DNA from: Calidifontibacter indicus
GTDB taxonomy: Bacteria > Actinomycetota > Actinomycetes > Actinomycetales > Dermatophilaceae
Reading direction: 5' to 3'
NCBI RefSeq assembly: GCF_003386865.1
Contig: NZ_QTUA01000001.1
Span: 1,054,001-1,118,000, forward strand
Length of the DNA: 64,000 bases
Shown here: in pieces, positions 1-7,895 of the stretch
Numbering within the stretch: the first letter of the stretch is position 1
Layout of the letters: each line of letters begins with the position of its first letter
Made by a program: the position numbers and the translations under genes
Notes under the pieces: model-generated
The model's database searches: none
What the model saw: only the letters and a program-made list of their open reading frames with translations
What the model was told of the DNA's origin: nothing

Positions 1-340
1 CCGCATCACCCTCGCGACACGCTTGTGGTTGACCCGCTCACCGGCAGCCGCGCTGTCACCGAGTTGAGCGTTGAGCTCGGCGGTGATCCGCGGCGCGCCC
101 TGAGTGTTGTCCTCGGCATGGACCGCTCTGATCCGCTCAGCCAGCGCCGCGTCGTCAGCTGCTCTGGCTTCGCGGGCCGGCGCGGCGTTGAGCCAGGCGT
201 AGTAGGACGAGCGCTCGATCTCGACGAGCTCGCACAGTCGCTTCACCTCGAAGGTGGCGGAGTTGTCGGCGACGAACTGGAAGCGACTCACCAGCGCGTC
301 TCCCCGGCGAAATACTTGGCCGCCCGCTGCAGGATCTCCC
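1..340 (-). CDS. IS3-family transposase OrfB, N-terminal part (cut by window edge)
   Basis: The frame overlapping the end of OrfA encodes the N-terminal, pre-catalytic region of OrfB (for example FVADNSATFEVKRLCELVEI and SSYYAWLNAAPAREARAADD), as seen complete in copy 2. The rve/DDE catalytic core lies outside the window. Expression probably depends on a -1 frameshift from OrfA, as usual in this family; that is inference. The start given is the window edge and the upper boundary is approximate. Confidence 0.75.
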
Positions 341-656
341 GCTCAGTCGTGAGCTTGGTCGTCTCCGCTCGCAACGCCGCGTTCTCGGCCTCGAGCCGGG
401 CGACCCTCTGCTCCGGCGTCTCGTCCGTCGGTGCCGACGAGCTCGCGGCGGACGTCTTGGCTTGCAGCGGGCTGGAGGTCAACGTCCCATCAGCGGCGGT
501 CTTCTTGCCGGTCCCGTAGACCTCGAGCCAGTGCCGCAGCGTGCCGCGGACGATGCCGAGGTCCTCGGCGATGCCGCGCACCGTGGCGCCCGGGGTGGAC
601 TCGTACAAGTCGACGGCCTGACGACGGAACTCTTCGGAGTAGTTCTTCCTGGCCAT
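288..656 (-). CDS. IS3-family transposase OrfA (HTH/leucine zipper)
   Basis: A 122-residue OrfA that binds the IS ends and is normally joined to OrfB by a -1 ribosomal frameshift. The N-terminus (MARKNYSEEFRRQAVDLYES) is the usual HTH_Tnp_1 start, followed by the recognition helix region around GIAEDLGIVRGTLRHWLEVY. The C-terminal part is a leucine-zipper-like coiled coil (RVARLEAENAALRAETTKL). The ATG at 656 is preferred to the upstream ATG at 686 because it begins the conserved domain. OrfB continues in the other frame from about position 340 toward 1. No classic A-rich slippery heptamer is obvious at the join. Confidence 0.85.
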   Translation of the reverse strand: MARKNYSEEFRRQAVDLYESTPGATVRGIAEDLGIVRGTLRHWLEVYGTGKKTAADGTLTSSPLQAKTSAASSSAPTDETPEQRVARLEAENAALRAETTKLTTEREILQRAAKYFAGETRW

Positions 657-788
657 AGTCCTTCGATCATCTCGCTTCCCCAACACCAGGTGCTGGATTC
701 AGCGTGTCCAAGAACCGGGGTCAGGCCCCGTCTCTCACCGAGCCGGCCCCCATACCTACGGAGTAACACAGCTGATTCCGGGTCACTC

Positions 789-1196
789 GTGGAAGACATC
801 GCACAGGTCCAAGAGGTCCTCAAGAAGATCGACAAAGCGGGCCTCGCGTTTGTGGCCACCAGGCTGGCGAGCTCCACCGAACCGTTTATCTGGCTTGCGG
901 AGATCAACTGGCACAAGCACAAGGGGAAGGAACGGTTATTCGGGGAGTACTTCGTCCCTGATGAGTTGGAGAAGGTCGTTGGTAAGCGCCTGCGGCAGGG
1001 CGACTACCGTGATGCCACGGACCCGCTGGACTTGGAACGACTGGAGAGAGACGCCTCCGGGCTGGAGAAGTTCTTGTACGTGACGGCCGGATCCTTGGCC
1101 TTCAAGTCGGAGTGCCTGAGGCAGGCCTCGAACAGGCTGACTCGACGCACGTTGGGAAGCCCGATTGTGAGACTTGCCAGCATCTCGGGTAAGTAG
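789..1196 (+). CDS. Hypothetical protein between two insertion sequences
   Basis: A 135-residue open frame starting at GTG 789, 65 bases after the end of IS3 copy 1. It is rich in Lys/Glu/Leu helices (VQEVLKKIDKAGLAFVATRL, DPLDLERLERDASGLEKFLY) with no signal peptide or membrane segment, so it is probably cytosolic. I recognise no family. The frame stays open upstream into the IS, so the gene may have lost its original 5' end to the insertion. No convincing ribosome site precedes the GTG. Coding status is uncertain. Confidence 0.4.
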   Translation: MEDIAQVQEVLKKIDKAGLAFVATRLASSTEPFIWLAEINWHKHKGKERLFGEYFVPDELEKVVGKRLRQGDYRDATDPLDLERLERDASGLEKFLYVTAGSLAFKSECLRQASNRLTRRTLGSPIVRLASISGK

Positions 1197-1203
1197 GGGG
1201 ATC

Positions 1204-1344
1204 GTGGCGGACGCTCTCGAGCACGGACGTTCGCAGGTCCCTGGGGGGTACGCCGAGGCGGTGGGAGTGTGGCTGCTGCTGGCCTGGGACGTTCTGCTCG
1301 AGGAGCTGACAGAGGTCTTCTCACCCTGGCGTCAGGCGCCCTAG
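1204..1344 (+). CDS. Small ORF ending in the IS481 target site
   Basis: A 46-codon frame from GTG 1204, eight bases after the preceding stop, encoding a Leu/Trp/Glu-rich peptide (VGVWLLLAWDVLLEELTEVF). Its stop TAG (1342-1344) lies in the CTAG duplicated by the IS481 element. A GGGGG run just upstream could act as a ribosome site. It could be a remnant of a longer gene whose continuation was separated by the IS, or not a gene at all. Confidence 0.25.
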   Translation: MADALEHGRSQVPGGYAEAVGVWLLLAWDVLLEELTEVFSPWRQAP

Positions 1345-2432
1345 TTGTACCCGGCCATCAGGTTGGTAGCAGGCGGCTGATCGGGGGCTTGCCTCGGAGT
1401 GAGCTGTGACGGCGGACAGTGTTGTAGTGCTCGAGCCACGGGGCAAGGGGCGTCTGCCCGCTCGGCGTTGTTGGGTGAAGGTCTGGCGGTAGGCCCACTC
1501 GGTGGCCAGGGTGCGGTTGAGGCGCTCGACCTTGCCGTTCTGCCAGGGGCAGTGGGGTTTGATGAACTTCTGCTTGGCGCCCAGGTCGGCGCAGACCCGC
1601 TTCATGTCGGCCGAGTTCCGGTAGGCGAACGCGTTATCGGTCATGACCCGTTCGATCCGGGTGATGCCCTGGCAGCGAAGTAGGCCGCGGCACGCTCGAT
1701 GAACGCCGCGCAGGTGGGGCCCTTCTCGTCGGGCAGGATCTCTGAGTAGGCCAGTCGTGAGTGGTCATCGACCAGCGAGTGCACGTAGTCGTAGCCGATC
1801 TTGACCTTGCGGTCGCGATTGCCGTTCGCCCGTCCGTGGGCGCGCCAGCCGCCGCCGTCGGGGATCTTGCCGAGCTTCTTGACGTCCATGTGGACCAGCT
1901 CGCCGGGCCGGTCGCGTTCGTAGCGCTGCGCGGTGGCCTTCGAGGACCGGATGACCTCCCCGGTCATGGGGTCGCACTCGCGCAGATAGGGGACGCCGTG
2001 GCGGCGCAGGATCCGCGCCACGGTGCGCGGCGCGACCCCGACCCGGGGACCGAGGACGTCTTGGCCATCACGGTGCTCAGCCCGCGCGGCGAGGACCTTC
2101 TGCTCGACCTCGTGACTGGTGCGGGTCGGCATGGTGTGCGGGCGCGAGGAACGGGTCTCCAGGCCGGCATCGCCCTCGGCGGCGTACCGGTCGAGCCAGG
2201 TGCGGACGCACTTGCGGGAAACCCCCATCGCGGCGGCGATGTGGGCCTGCTTCCAGCCAGCCAGGTGGCGCTGGACGATGAGCATGCGGCCGTGCACGGT
2301 CAGGCGGGCATTACGGTGGGACACGAGAGCCACCAGGGTGGAGTGGGACCTAGACAAGCTACACCCCATCCGGGGGCTCTCCCTACGTCAACGGTGACGC
2401 GCCGCTGCTACCAACCTGATGGCCGGGTACAA
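1345..2432 (-). mobile_element. IS481-family insertion sequence, 1088 bp
   Basis: The ends are perfect 28-bp inverted repeats beginning TTGTACCCGGCCATCAGGTT (1345-1372 and 2405-2432). The element is flanked by the 4-bp direct repeat CTAG (1341-1344 and 2433-2436); CTAG-centred targets are known for IS481-type elements. Size and gene content fit the family. The ends are intact, but the transposase is broken by frameshifts, so the copy probably moves only with help in trans. The right-hand CTAG supplies the stop codon of the HIT-family gene. Confidence 0.9.
1358..2324 (-). pseudogene. IS481-family transposase, frameshifted
   Basis: Reading leftward from GTG 2324, the product has an N-terminal helix-turn-helix (QAHIAAAMGVSRKCVRTWLD) and the first catalytic Asp (ELVHMDVKKLGKIP). 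The frame is lost near 1670-1690 after AAAYFAAR, where the sequence should continue as GITRIERVMTDNAFAYRNS, which lies in another frame from 1644. A second shift near 1450-1480 leaves the conserved tail (WLEHYNTVRRHSSLRGKPPI, stop at 1358) in a third frame. Genuine decay and assembly error cannot be separated here. Confidence 0.85.
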
Positions 2433-2951
2433 CTAGGGCGCGGCCGGGACGGCCCCGAGAGCCGCGAGCTCGGCGGTAATGCGCGCCCGGAGGTCGTCGT
2501 GCTGCGGGCCCAGGGCGGCGTCCGGCCCGTAGAAGACCTCGGGGTCGTAGAGCCACACCGGCCGCCCGACGTGGTCGGCGGGCTCCCACTCGTAGCGGGC
2601 GAAGAGGTGGGCGTGGAGGAAGGCGTCGGTGTTGCCGAGGACCTCGTAGTTCATCCGGCGGAAGGCCGGGTCGAGCTCCTGGCACGCCGTCTCCACGGCC
2701 TGGCCGAGCAGGTCCATGCTGGCGAGGAACTCCAGCCGGTCCGCCCGCGGCAGGTCGGTCAGCCGGTCGACGCCGGGGCGGTCCACCAGCAGCACGCAGT
2801 AGCCGGGCAGCATCTGCGCGTCGCCCATGACGGCGTACGACTGCGGCAGCCTGGCCAGGACGGTCGGGTTGGTGCCGGCGCGAGCCGACCCGATCCGGTC
2901 GGCCTTCCAGTCGTCCCCGGGACCCACTGGGGGCGGCGCTGAGGAGTGCAA
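2433..2951 (-). CDS. HIT-family (diadenosine polyphosphate hydrolase-like) protein
   Basis: A 172-residue cytosolic protein of the histidine-triad superfamily, which hydrolyses nucleotide phosphoesters or phosphoramidates. The triad region reads FLHAHLFARYEWEP: the nucleophile-position His is kept, while the third triad His is replaced by Phe, so substrate preference is uncertain. It starts five bases after the msrB stop, so the two are probably co-transcribed. Its TAG stop is formed by the CTAG target duplication of the IS481 element directly downstream, so the insertion left the coding sequence whole. Confidence 0.75.
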   Translation of the reverse strand: MHSSAPPPVGPGDDWKADRIGSARAGTNPTVLARLPQSYAVMGDAQMLPGYCVLLVDRPGVDRLTDLPRADRLEFLASMDLLGQAVETACQELDPAFRRMNYEVLGNTDAFLHAHLFARYEWEPADHVGRPVWLYDPEVFYGPDAALGPQHDDLRARITAELAALGAVPAAP

Positions 2952-2955
2952 GGTG

Positions 2956-3369
2956 TCAGTCGGCCGCGTTGAGCTTGAGGCTGATCGAGTTGATGCAGTA
3001 GCGGTCGCCGGTGGGCGTGCCGTAGCCGTCGGGGAAGACGTGGCCCAGGTGCGAGCCGCACCGCTTGCAGCGGACCTCGACGCGCTTCATCCCGGCGGAG
3101 TTGTCCTCGAGGTACTCGATCGTCTCCTCGCCGTCCTCGTTCTTCAGCGGCTGGTAGAAGCTCGGCCAGCCGCAACCGGAGTGGAACTTCGTGTCGCTGG
3201 TGAAGAGGTCGGCGTTGCATGCGCGGCACACGTAGGTGCCGGTGGTCTCGGTGTCGGTGTACTCGCCGGTGAAGGCGGGCTCCGTGCCGGCCTCGCGCAG
3301 GACGGCGTACTCCTCGGGCGTGAGCTCGGCACGCCACTCCTCGTCAGTCTTCTGCACCTCGTAGGCCAT
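2956..3369 (-). CDS. msrB: Peptide-methionine (R)-S-oxide reductase
   Basis: Reduces methionine-R-sulfoxide in proteins, a cytosolic oxidative-damage repair step. The 137-residue length is normal. Two CxxC zinc sites are visible (CRAC near residue 48 and CKRC near 100), as are the SeIR-domain motif HSGCGWPSF and the catalytic Cys in RYCINS near the C-terminus. ATG 3369 starts the conserved domain. It is first gene of a likely two-gene unit with the HIT protein. Family assignment is firm. Confidence 0.95.
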   Translation of the reverse strand: MAYEVQKTDEEWRAELTPEEYAVLREAGTEPAFTGEYTDTETTGTYVCRACNADLFTSDTKFHSGCGWPSFYQPLKNEDGEETIEYLEDNSAGMKRVEVRCKRCGSHLGHVFPDGYGTPTGDRYCINSISLKLNAAD

Positions 3370-3425
3370 GCCCCCAGCCTACGGCGGGGGCAAGGGGACG
3401 GTGCCGGGAGGCGTGCCGGCCCGCC

Positions 3426-4076
3426 TCAGCCGCCAGGTCGCACCAGTCCGTGCTCGTACGCCAGCACCACGGCCTGCACACGGTCGCGCAGCCCGAGCTT
3501 GGCGAGCATCCGCGAGACGTGGGTCTTGACGGTCTCGACGGTGACGAAGAGGTGTGCGGCGATCTCGGCGTTGGACAGGCCGCGGGCCACGAGGGTGAGC
3601 ACCTCCTGCTCACGCTCCGTGAGCGCGGCGTAGCCGGGAGGGGAGCCGTGGCGACCTGCCCGGGTGAACTCCTCGATGAGGCGCCGCGTGATGCTGGGTG
3701 CCAGCAGCTCCTCCCCGCGCGCCACGGCGCGCACGCCGCTCACGAGCTGGGCGCCCGGAGCGTCCTTGAGCATGAACCCGCTGGCGCCGGCCACCAGCGA
3801 GTCGTAGACCAGCTGCGATCGGTCGAACGTGGTGAGCATGACGACTCGTACGTCGGGTGTGGAGCGCGTGATGCGGCGGGTGGCCTCGATGCCGTCGACA
3901 CTCGGCATCCGGATGTCCATCAGCACGACGTCGGGGCGCAGCCGGTGGACGAGGTCGACGGCGGTGCTGCCGTCGGCAGCCTCACCGACCACGCTGAGGC
4001 CGTCCTCGGCGGAGAAGATCATGCGCAGCCCGGTGCGCACCAGCTCCTGGTCGTCGACGATCACGATGGTGGTCAT
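3426..4076 (-). CDS. NarL/FixJ-type response regulator
   Basis: A 216-residue two-component regulator. The N-terminal receiver domain has the acidic pair D8/D9, phosphoacceptor D54 in LMDIRMPS, a Thr in VMLTTFD and Lys in FMLKDAP. The C-terminal LuxR-type HTH (LTEREQEVLTLVARGLSNAE, then TVETVKTHVSRML) binds DNA. Its start overlaps the stop of the sensor kinase by four bases (ATGA type), so the two are translationally coupled and form a cognate pair. Targets are not visible here; the neighbouring divergent membrane gene is a candidate. Confidence 0.93.
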   Translation of the reverse strand: MTTIVIVDDQELVRTGLRMIFSAEDGLSVVGEAADGSTAVDLVHRLRPDVVLMDIRMPSVDGIEATRRITRSTPDVRVVMLTTFDRSQLVYDSLVAGASGFMLKDAPGAQLVSGVRAVARGEELLAPSITRRLIEEFTRAGRHGSPPGYAALTEREQEVLTLVARGLSNAEIAAHLFVTVETVKTHVSRMLAKLGLRDRVQAVVLAYEHGLVRPGG

Positions 4077-5887
4077 CGGGTGGGACTCTCCGGGATCCTC
4101 GCCGTGACGACGTAGCCACCCCCGGCCCGGGTGCCCCAGGACATCGAACCGCCGGCAGTCTCCACCGCACGGGCCAGGCCGAGGAGGCCGGTGCCGGTCC
4201 CGAGGCGCTCAGCGCCCGCCGCGAGTGCCGCCGCAGCGCCCGCCGCGAGTGCCGCGCTCGGCCCTGTCCCGGCGCCGGTTGCGGCGAGGGTTCGGCCGTC
4301 GTCGGAGACCTGGACCGTGAGCACGTCACCGTCGCGGCGGAGGTCGACCGCGGCCCGGGCGCCAGGCGCGTGCCGGGCGACGTTGACGACGGCCTCGCGG
4401 ACCACGCGGTAGCCCAGGGTCGCGGCCGCGCCGTCGGCCGAGCACCCGGAGGTCGACACGTCCACGCCCATCCGTCGGCCGAGCGCGGCGATCCGGCCCG
4501 CCTCGAGGGGGTGCTTGGCCGTCTCGAAGCCCTCGATGCCGTCGCGCAGCTCGGCCAGGCTGGCCTCGGCCGTGGTGCTGACCGTCCGTAGCGCATCACC
4601 GACCTCGACGTCTGCGCGCGTTGCTGCTCCGGCGTGCAGGCAGACCACCGTCATCGAGTGGGCGACTGTGTCGTGCAGTCGGCCGGCCATGGCCTCGCGC
4701 TCGCGGGCGGTGACCAGTCGCAGGGCCGCGTCGCGTCCTCGGGTGAGCTCCGCGACGGCCTCGGCCAGCCGCTGGGCTCGCGTGCGCCACTGAGCTGTGA
4801 GGAGCCCGAGGACCAGCGCCACGAGCGTCAGCGCGATCACTCCCACCAGCGCCTCGGGCTCGAGCTGGCCCGGGGCCAGGAGACCGATGCCCGCACTGCC
4901 GGCGGCCACGGCCGCCCATCCGGGAAGCCACCGCCGCCCGTCGGACCACGCACCGACCGTGTAGGCGATGACACCGACGAGGGCGACACCCGCGACGGTC
5001 GAGGAGAGAGGGGTCAACCAGGGACTGGTGGCACCGGCAACGACCATGCTGGCCATGCCCGAGGCGATCGGGCGCGAACGGCGCAGCACCAGCGGAGCAG
5101 CCGCGACCACCGCCGCCGCTGCGTTGGAGATTGCCGCTCCCTCGGTGCGCGCGATGACGGCGGTCTCCGCGGCGAGGGCGGTCCCGATGGCCACGGTGAG
5201 TGCGACGTCCAGCACGGTCGGCCGGGCCGGGCCGGGCGGGGGAGACGGTTCGGGAGGCGCCTCGGGAACGCTGGCCCGCATCGACCCCAGCACGTGTCGC
5301 AGCTCGTCGAGGACGGCGCGTGCCTCCGCCTCGATGACGGGGAGCGCCGTGCGATCGGCGACCCGGCGCGCTCCTTCGGCCCGTACGGCGATCCCGGCGA
5401 TCCGCTCGCTGAGCCGTGTGTGCACCTCGAGGTGGACCCGGTTCTGCTCGTCGAGCGTGGCCAGTCTCGCCTCCATCTCGTGCTGCTCGGCAAGCTCTGC
5501 CTGCAGGCGCTGGAGCCGGTGGACCTGCCGTGCGCGGGTCGTCACCGCGGCTCCCGCGACCGCTGCCCCGCCGATGACCACGGCGTAGAAGGCCGTGTCG
5601 TCCACCCAGTGGAAGGCGACCCCGTGCACCTGGCCGGCGACCACCAGCGCCACGACTGTCGTCAGCACGCACGCCACGGCGACCGATCGCGGCAACCACG
5701 CCCCGGCCACATGGGCGGCGGCCACGGCCAGCAGGATGCCGACCCAGCCGTCGACGTAGGACGTCCAGCCCAGGCCCAGTGCAACGAACGGCCCTGCGAC
5801 AGCAGCGCAGACGAGTCCGACAGCGACTGCTCGACGGGTCACGGTGGCGCGCGGCACGACGTTCAGGATAGGCGGCACCGTCGTCAT
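4073..5887 (-). CDS. Sensor histidine kinase with two DHp-like domains
   Basis: A 604-residue membrane kinase, partner of the downstream regulator. Residues 20-115 hold about four membrane helices. A stretch at about 140-205 resembles a HisKA_3 dimerisation domain, with a His at 156 (LEVHTRL) and the end motif LDELRHVLGSMR. After a Pro-rich linker (208-222) come five to six further helices (225-365). The canonical DHp follows with phosphoacceptor H405 (GRLHDTVAHS), then the ATPase domain (REAVVNVARHAPG, VSDDGRTLA, GTGLLGLA). A DNA repeat at 4205-4260 encodes a duplicated ALAAGA stretch. This looks like a truncated kinase fused to a full one. Confidence 0.9.
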   Translation of the reverse strand: MTTVPPILNVVPRATVTRRAVAVGLVCAAVAGPFVALGLGWTSYVDGWVGILLAVAAAHVAGAWLPRSVAVACVLTTVVALVVAGQVHGVAFHWVDDTAFYAVVIGGAAVAGAAVTTRARQVHRLQRLQAELAEQHEMEARLATLDEQNRVHLEVHTRLSERIAGIAVRAEGARRVADRTALPVIEAEARAVLDELRHVLGSMRASVPEAPPEPSPPPGPARPTVLDVALTVAIGTALAAETAVIARTEGAAISNAAAAVVAAAPLVLRRSRPIASGMASMVVAGATSPWLTPLSSTVAGVALVGVIAYTVGAWSDGRRWLPGWAAVAAGSAGIGLLAPGQLEPEALVGVIALTLVALVLGLLTAQWRTRAQRLAEAVAELTRGRDAALRLVTAREREAMAGRLHDTVAHSMTVVCLHAGAATRADVEVGDALRTVSTTAEASLAELRDGIEGFETAKHPLEAGRIAALGRRMGVDVSTSGCSADGAAATLGYRVVREAVVNVARHAPGARAAVDLRRDGDVLTVQVSDDGRTLAATGAGTGPSAALAAGAAAALAAGAERLGTGTGLLGLARAVETAGGSMSWGTRAGGGYVVTARIPESPTR

Positions 5888-5944
5888 CGAACGTCACTCT
5901 GTGGGGGGACGCCTCCGGCCCCTGCCGACGGCCAGCCTGACGTC

Positions 5945-6634
5945 ATGACAACGACACATGACACCCAGGTCGCCCTCGCGACGACCGCCCCCTCGACGAG
6001 CTGGCCGCGGGTCGTCCGCACCGCGACTGCGGCCGGCACCCTCCTCTTCCTGGCCGGACAGGCTGCCCTCCCGGTCCTGCCCAACAGCATCGAGGACGCC
6101 TTCCCCGGCATGGTCGCCCACCGCGACCAGCTGATGGCGTCACGGCTGCTCACCTCGATCGGATGCTTCCTGCTCGTCCTGACCGGCGTCGCGCTCGCGA
6201 CGATGCTGGCTCGGCGGGTCGGGCGGTCGCGGACAGTGCGGGTCGGGGGCGCGCTGGTCGCCGTCGGCATGTTCTTCAACGCCGTGGCGCAGGCCGTGCA
6301 GGGATACGCGACCTACGTCGCGACCGGAGCCGGGGTCGACGCCGAGTCGGGACAGGTGGTCGTGCAGGACATCGTGGCCGGTCCCGTGGGCTTCCCACTG
6401 TCCTTTGCGTCCGTCCCGCTGTTCGCGATCGGCTTCGTCGTCGTCGCCATCGGGCTCTACGTGTCCCGCGCGGTCCCCGTGTGGCTGCCCACGCTGCTCC
6501 TGGTGGGGACCGTCATGGCCGGGGCCCTGGCCGGGCGCGGTCCGGTCGTCGCGCTGACCCAGGCGCCGGTGACGATCGCCCTGATCGCGCTGGCCGCTCT
6601 GATGACCCGACCGCGCGCGACTGCCGACGCCTGA
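5945..6634 (+). CDS. Predicted multi-pass membrane protein
   Basis: A 229-residue protein with about five to six hydrophobic segments (TAAGTLLFLAGQAALPVLPN, LTSIGCFLLVLTGVALATML, VRVGGALVAVGMFFNAVAQA, ASVPLFAIGFVVVAIGLYVS, WLPTLLLVGTVMAGALAG). Topology is reminiscent of DUF4386-like proteins, but I would not assign a function. It is divergent from the sensor kinase with only 57 bases between the start codons, so a shared promoter region and control by that two-component system are plausible. ATG 5945 gives the only well-formed N-terminus. Confidence 0.7.
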   Translation: MTTTHDTQVALATTAPSTSWPRVVRTATAAGTLLFLAGQAALPVLPNSIEDAFPGMVAHRDQLMASRLLTSIGCFLLVLTGVALATMLARRVGRSRTVRVGGALVAVGMFFNAVAQAVQGYATYVATGAGVDAESGQVVVQDIVAGPVGFPLSFASVPLFAIGFVVVAIGLYVSRAVPVWLPTLLLVGTVMAGALAGRGPVVALTQAPVTIALIALAALMTRPRATADA

Positions 6635-6664
6635 CCGGGAGCACCCTGCTGGCAGGGTGGAGGC

Positions 6665-6678
6665 ATGGAGACGGGCCC
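6665..6678 (+). pseudogene. Four-codon gene stub cut by IS3 copy 2
   Basis: A start-like ATG GAG ACG GGC at 6665 follows AGGGTGGAGG (6654-6663), a good ribosome site, but the frame is cut at once by the IS3 left end. The interrupted gene does not resume at the right side of the IS, where a different, minus-strand gene is found. This indicates deletion or rearrangement rather than simple insertion. The evidence is the ribosome site and start only. Confidence 0.35.
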
Positions 6679-7895
6679 TACCCCCGGATCTTGGACACGG
6701 GTGTGATTACGCAGCAGGTCGCAGCGTAGCGGTGTAGCCGGTCTCGAAGGCGACCGGCGAGGTGTAGCGACACCACGAGTGGCGTCGCTTGGTGTTGTAG
6801 CGGACGAGCCATCTGAAGACCTGCCGACGACAGGTCAGCTCCTCACTCCAGCAGGCGGCGTCTTGGAGGACTTCACGCTTCATCGTGGCGTTGAACGACT
6901 CTGCGAGGGCGTTGTCCGCGCTGGATCCGACGGCGCCCATGGACTGGGTCACGCCGAGCTTGCGGCAGAGCTTGGCGTAGGCCTTCGAGCAGTAGACCGA
7001 CCCGTGGTCGCTGTGGAACACAACGCCCTTGAGGCTGCCCCGGGTCGCGGCGGCGGCCTTGAGGGCGTCCTCGACGAGTTCGGTGCGCATGTGATCGGCG
7101 ATGGCCCACCCGGCCAGCCGACGGGAGTAGCAGTCGATCACGGTCGCCAAGTACAGGTTCGTCCCGTCGGCCAGCGGCAGGTAGGTGATGTCGCCGACAT
7201 AGCGCTCGTTGGGGCGCTCGTTGGGGCGCTCGGCGGTGAAGTCACGCTTGAGCAGGTCGGGGTACTTCTGCCCCGACGGCTCGGGAATCGTGGTGCGGAC
7301 CCGCCGCTTCTTCACATAGCCGCGGATGCCCTCGAGCCGCATCACCCTCGCGACACGCTTGTGGTTGACCCGCTCACCGGCAGCCGCGCTGTCACCGAGT
7401 TGAGCGTTGAGCTCGGCGGTGATCCGCGGCGCGCCCTGAGTGTTGTCCTCGGCATGGACCGCTCTGATCCGCTCAGCCAGCGCCGCGTCGTCAGCTGCTC
7501 TGGCTTCGCGGGCCGGCGCGGCGTTGAGCCAGGCGTAGTAGGACGAGCGCTCGATCTCGACGAGCTCGCACAGTCGCTTCACCTCGAAGGTGGCGGAGTT
7601 GTCGGCGACGAACTGGAAGCGACTCACCAGCGCGTCTCCCCGGCGAAATACTTGGCCGCCCGCTGCAGGATCGGGGATGGGGCCTGTTAGTGCTCGGCCT
7701 GGTGGTGCTCGCGTGCCGCGGACGATGCCGAGGTCCTCGGCGATGCCGCGCACCGTGGCGCCCGGGGTGGACTCGTACAAGTCGACGGCCTGACGACGGA
7801 ACTCTTCGGAGTAGTTCTTCCTGGCCATAGTCCTTCGATCATCTCGCTTCCCCAGCACCAGGTGCTGGATTCAGCGTGTCCAAGAACCGGGGTCA
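6679..7895 (-). mobile_element. IS3-family insertion sequence, copy 2 (internally rearranged)
   Basis: The ends are imperfect inverted repeats (TACCCCCGGATCTTGGACAC at 6679, TGACCCCGGTTCTTGGACAC read inward from 7895). About 202 bp of orfA present in copy 1 (337-538) are replaced by a 38-bp filler at 7673-7710. The filler and the next two bases (7673-7712) match 9313-9352 of the exporter gene exactly. Flanks show GGCCC on both sides, but the genes on the two sides do not correspond, so a simple target duplication is not proven. Confidence 0.88.
6707..7828 (-). CDS. IS3-family OrfA-OrfB fusion transposase created by internal deletion
   Basis: A single 373-codon frame: OrfA residues 1-33 (through GIVRGT), then about 13 residues read from the antisense of the exporter-derived filler (RAPPGRALTGPIP), then OrfB. 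OrfB keeps the rve core with its DDE residues in GDITYLP, VFHSDHGSVY and NALAESFNATMKRE. A 12-bp tandem duplication gives NERPNER near 7205-7230. The OrfA leucine zipper is lost and the frameshift need is removed. Activity is unknown: the catalytic domain is intact but end binding is probably impaired. Confidence 0.8.
   Translation of the reverse strand: MARKNYSEEFRRQAVDLYESTPGATVRGIAEDLGIVRGTRAPPGRALTGPIPDPAAGGQVFRRGDALVSRFQFVADNSATFEVKRLCELVEIERSSYYAWLNAAPAREARAADDAALAERIRAVHAEDNTQGAPRITAELNAQLGDSAAAGERVNHKRVARVMRLEGIRGYVKKRRVRTTIPEPSGQKYPDLLKRDFTAERPNERPNERYVGDITYLPLADGTNLYLATVIDCYSRRLAGWAIADHMRTELVEDALKAAAATRGSLKGVVFHSDHGSVYCSKAYAKLCRKLGVTQSMGAVGSSADNALAESFNATMKREVLQDAACWSEELTCRRQVFRWLVRYNTKRRHSWCRYTSPVAFETGYTATLRPAA

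Larger units (their letters stand above)
1..723 (-). mobile_element. IS3-family insertion sequence, copy 1 (partial, runs off the left edge)
   Basis: Positions 1-723 match the element at 6679-7895. The shared parts (1-336 with 7337-7672, and 539-723 with 7711-7895) differ at only one base that I can find (A683 versus G7855). The outer end is read on the minus strand as TGACCCCGGTTCTTGGACAC, which pairs with the left end of copy 2 (TACCCCCGGATCTTGGACAC). The last base is placed at 723; it could lie up to six bases further because both copies are followed by GGCCCC. The transposase B frame continues beyond position 1. This copy keeps the full orfA that copy 2 has lost. Confidence 0.85.

Noticed and set aside
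1761-2942. A 393-codon plus-strand frame across the IS481 element and HIT gene
   Set aside because: It is antisense to the transposase and HIT reading frames, crosses the IS boundary, and shows no domain; it is a high-GC shadow frame.
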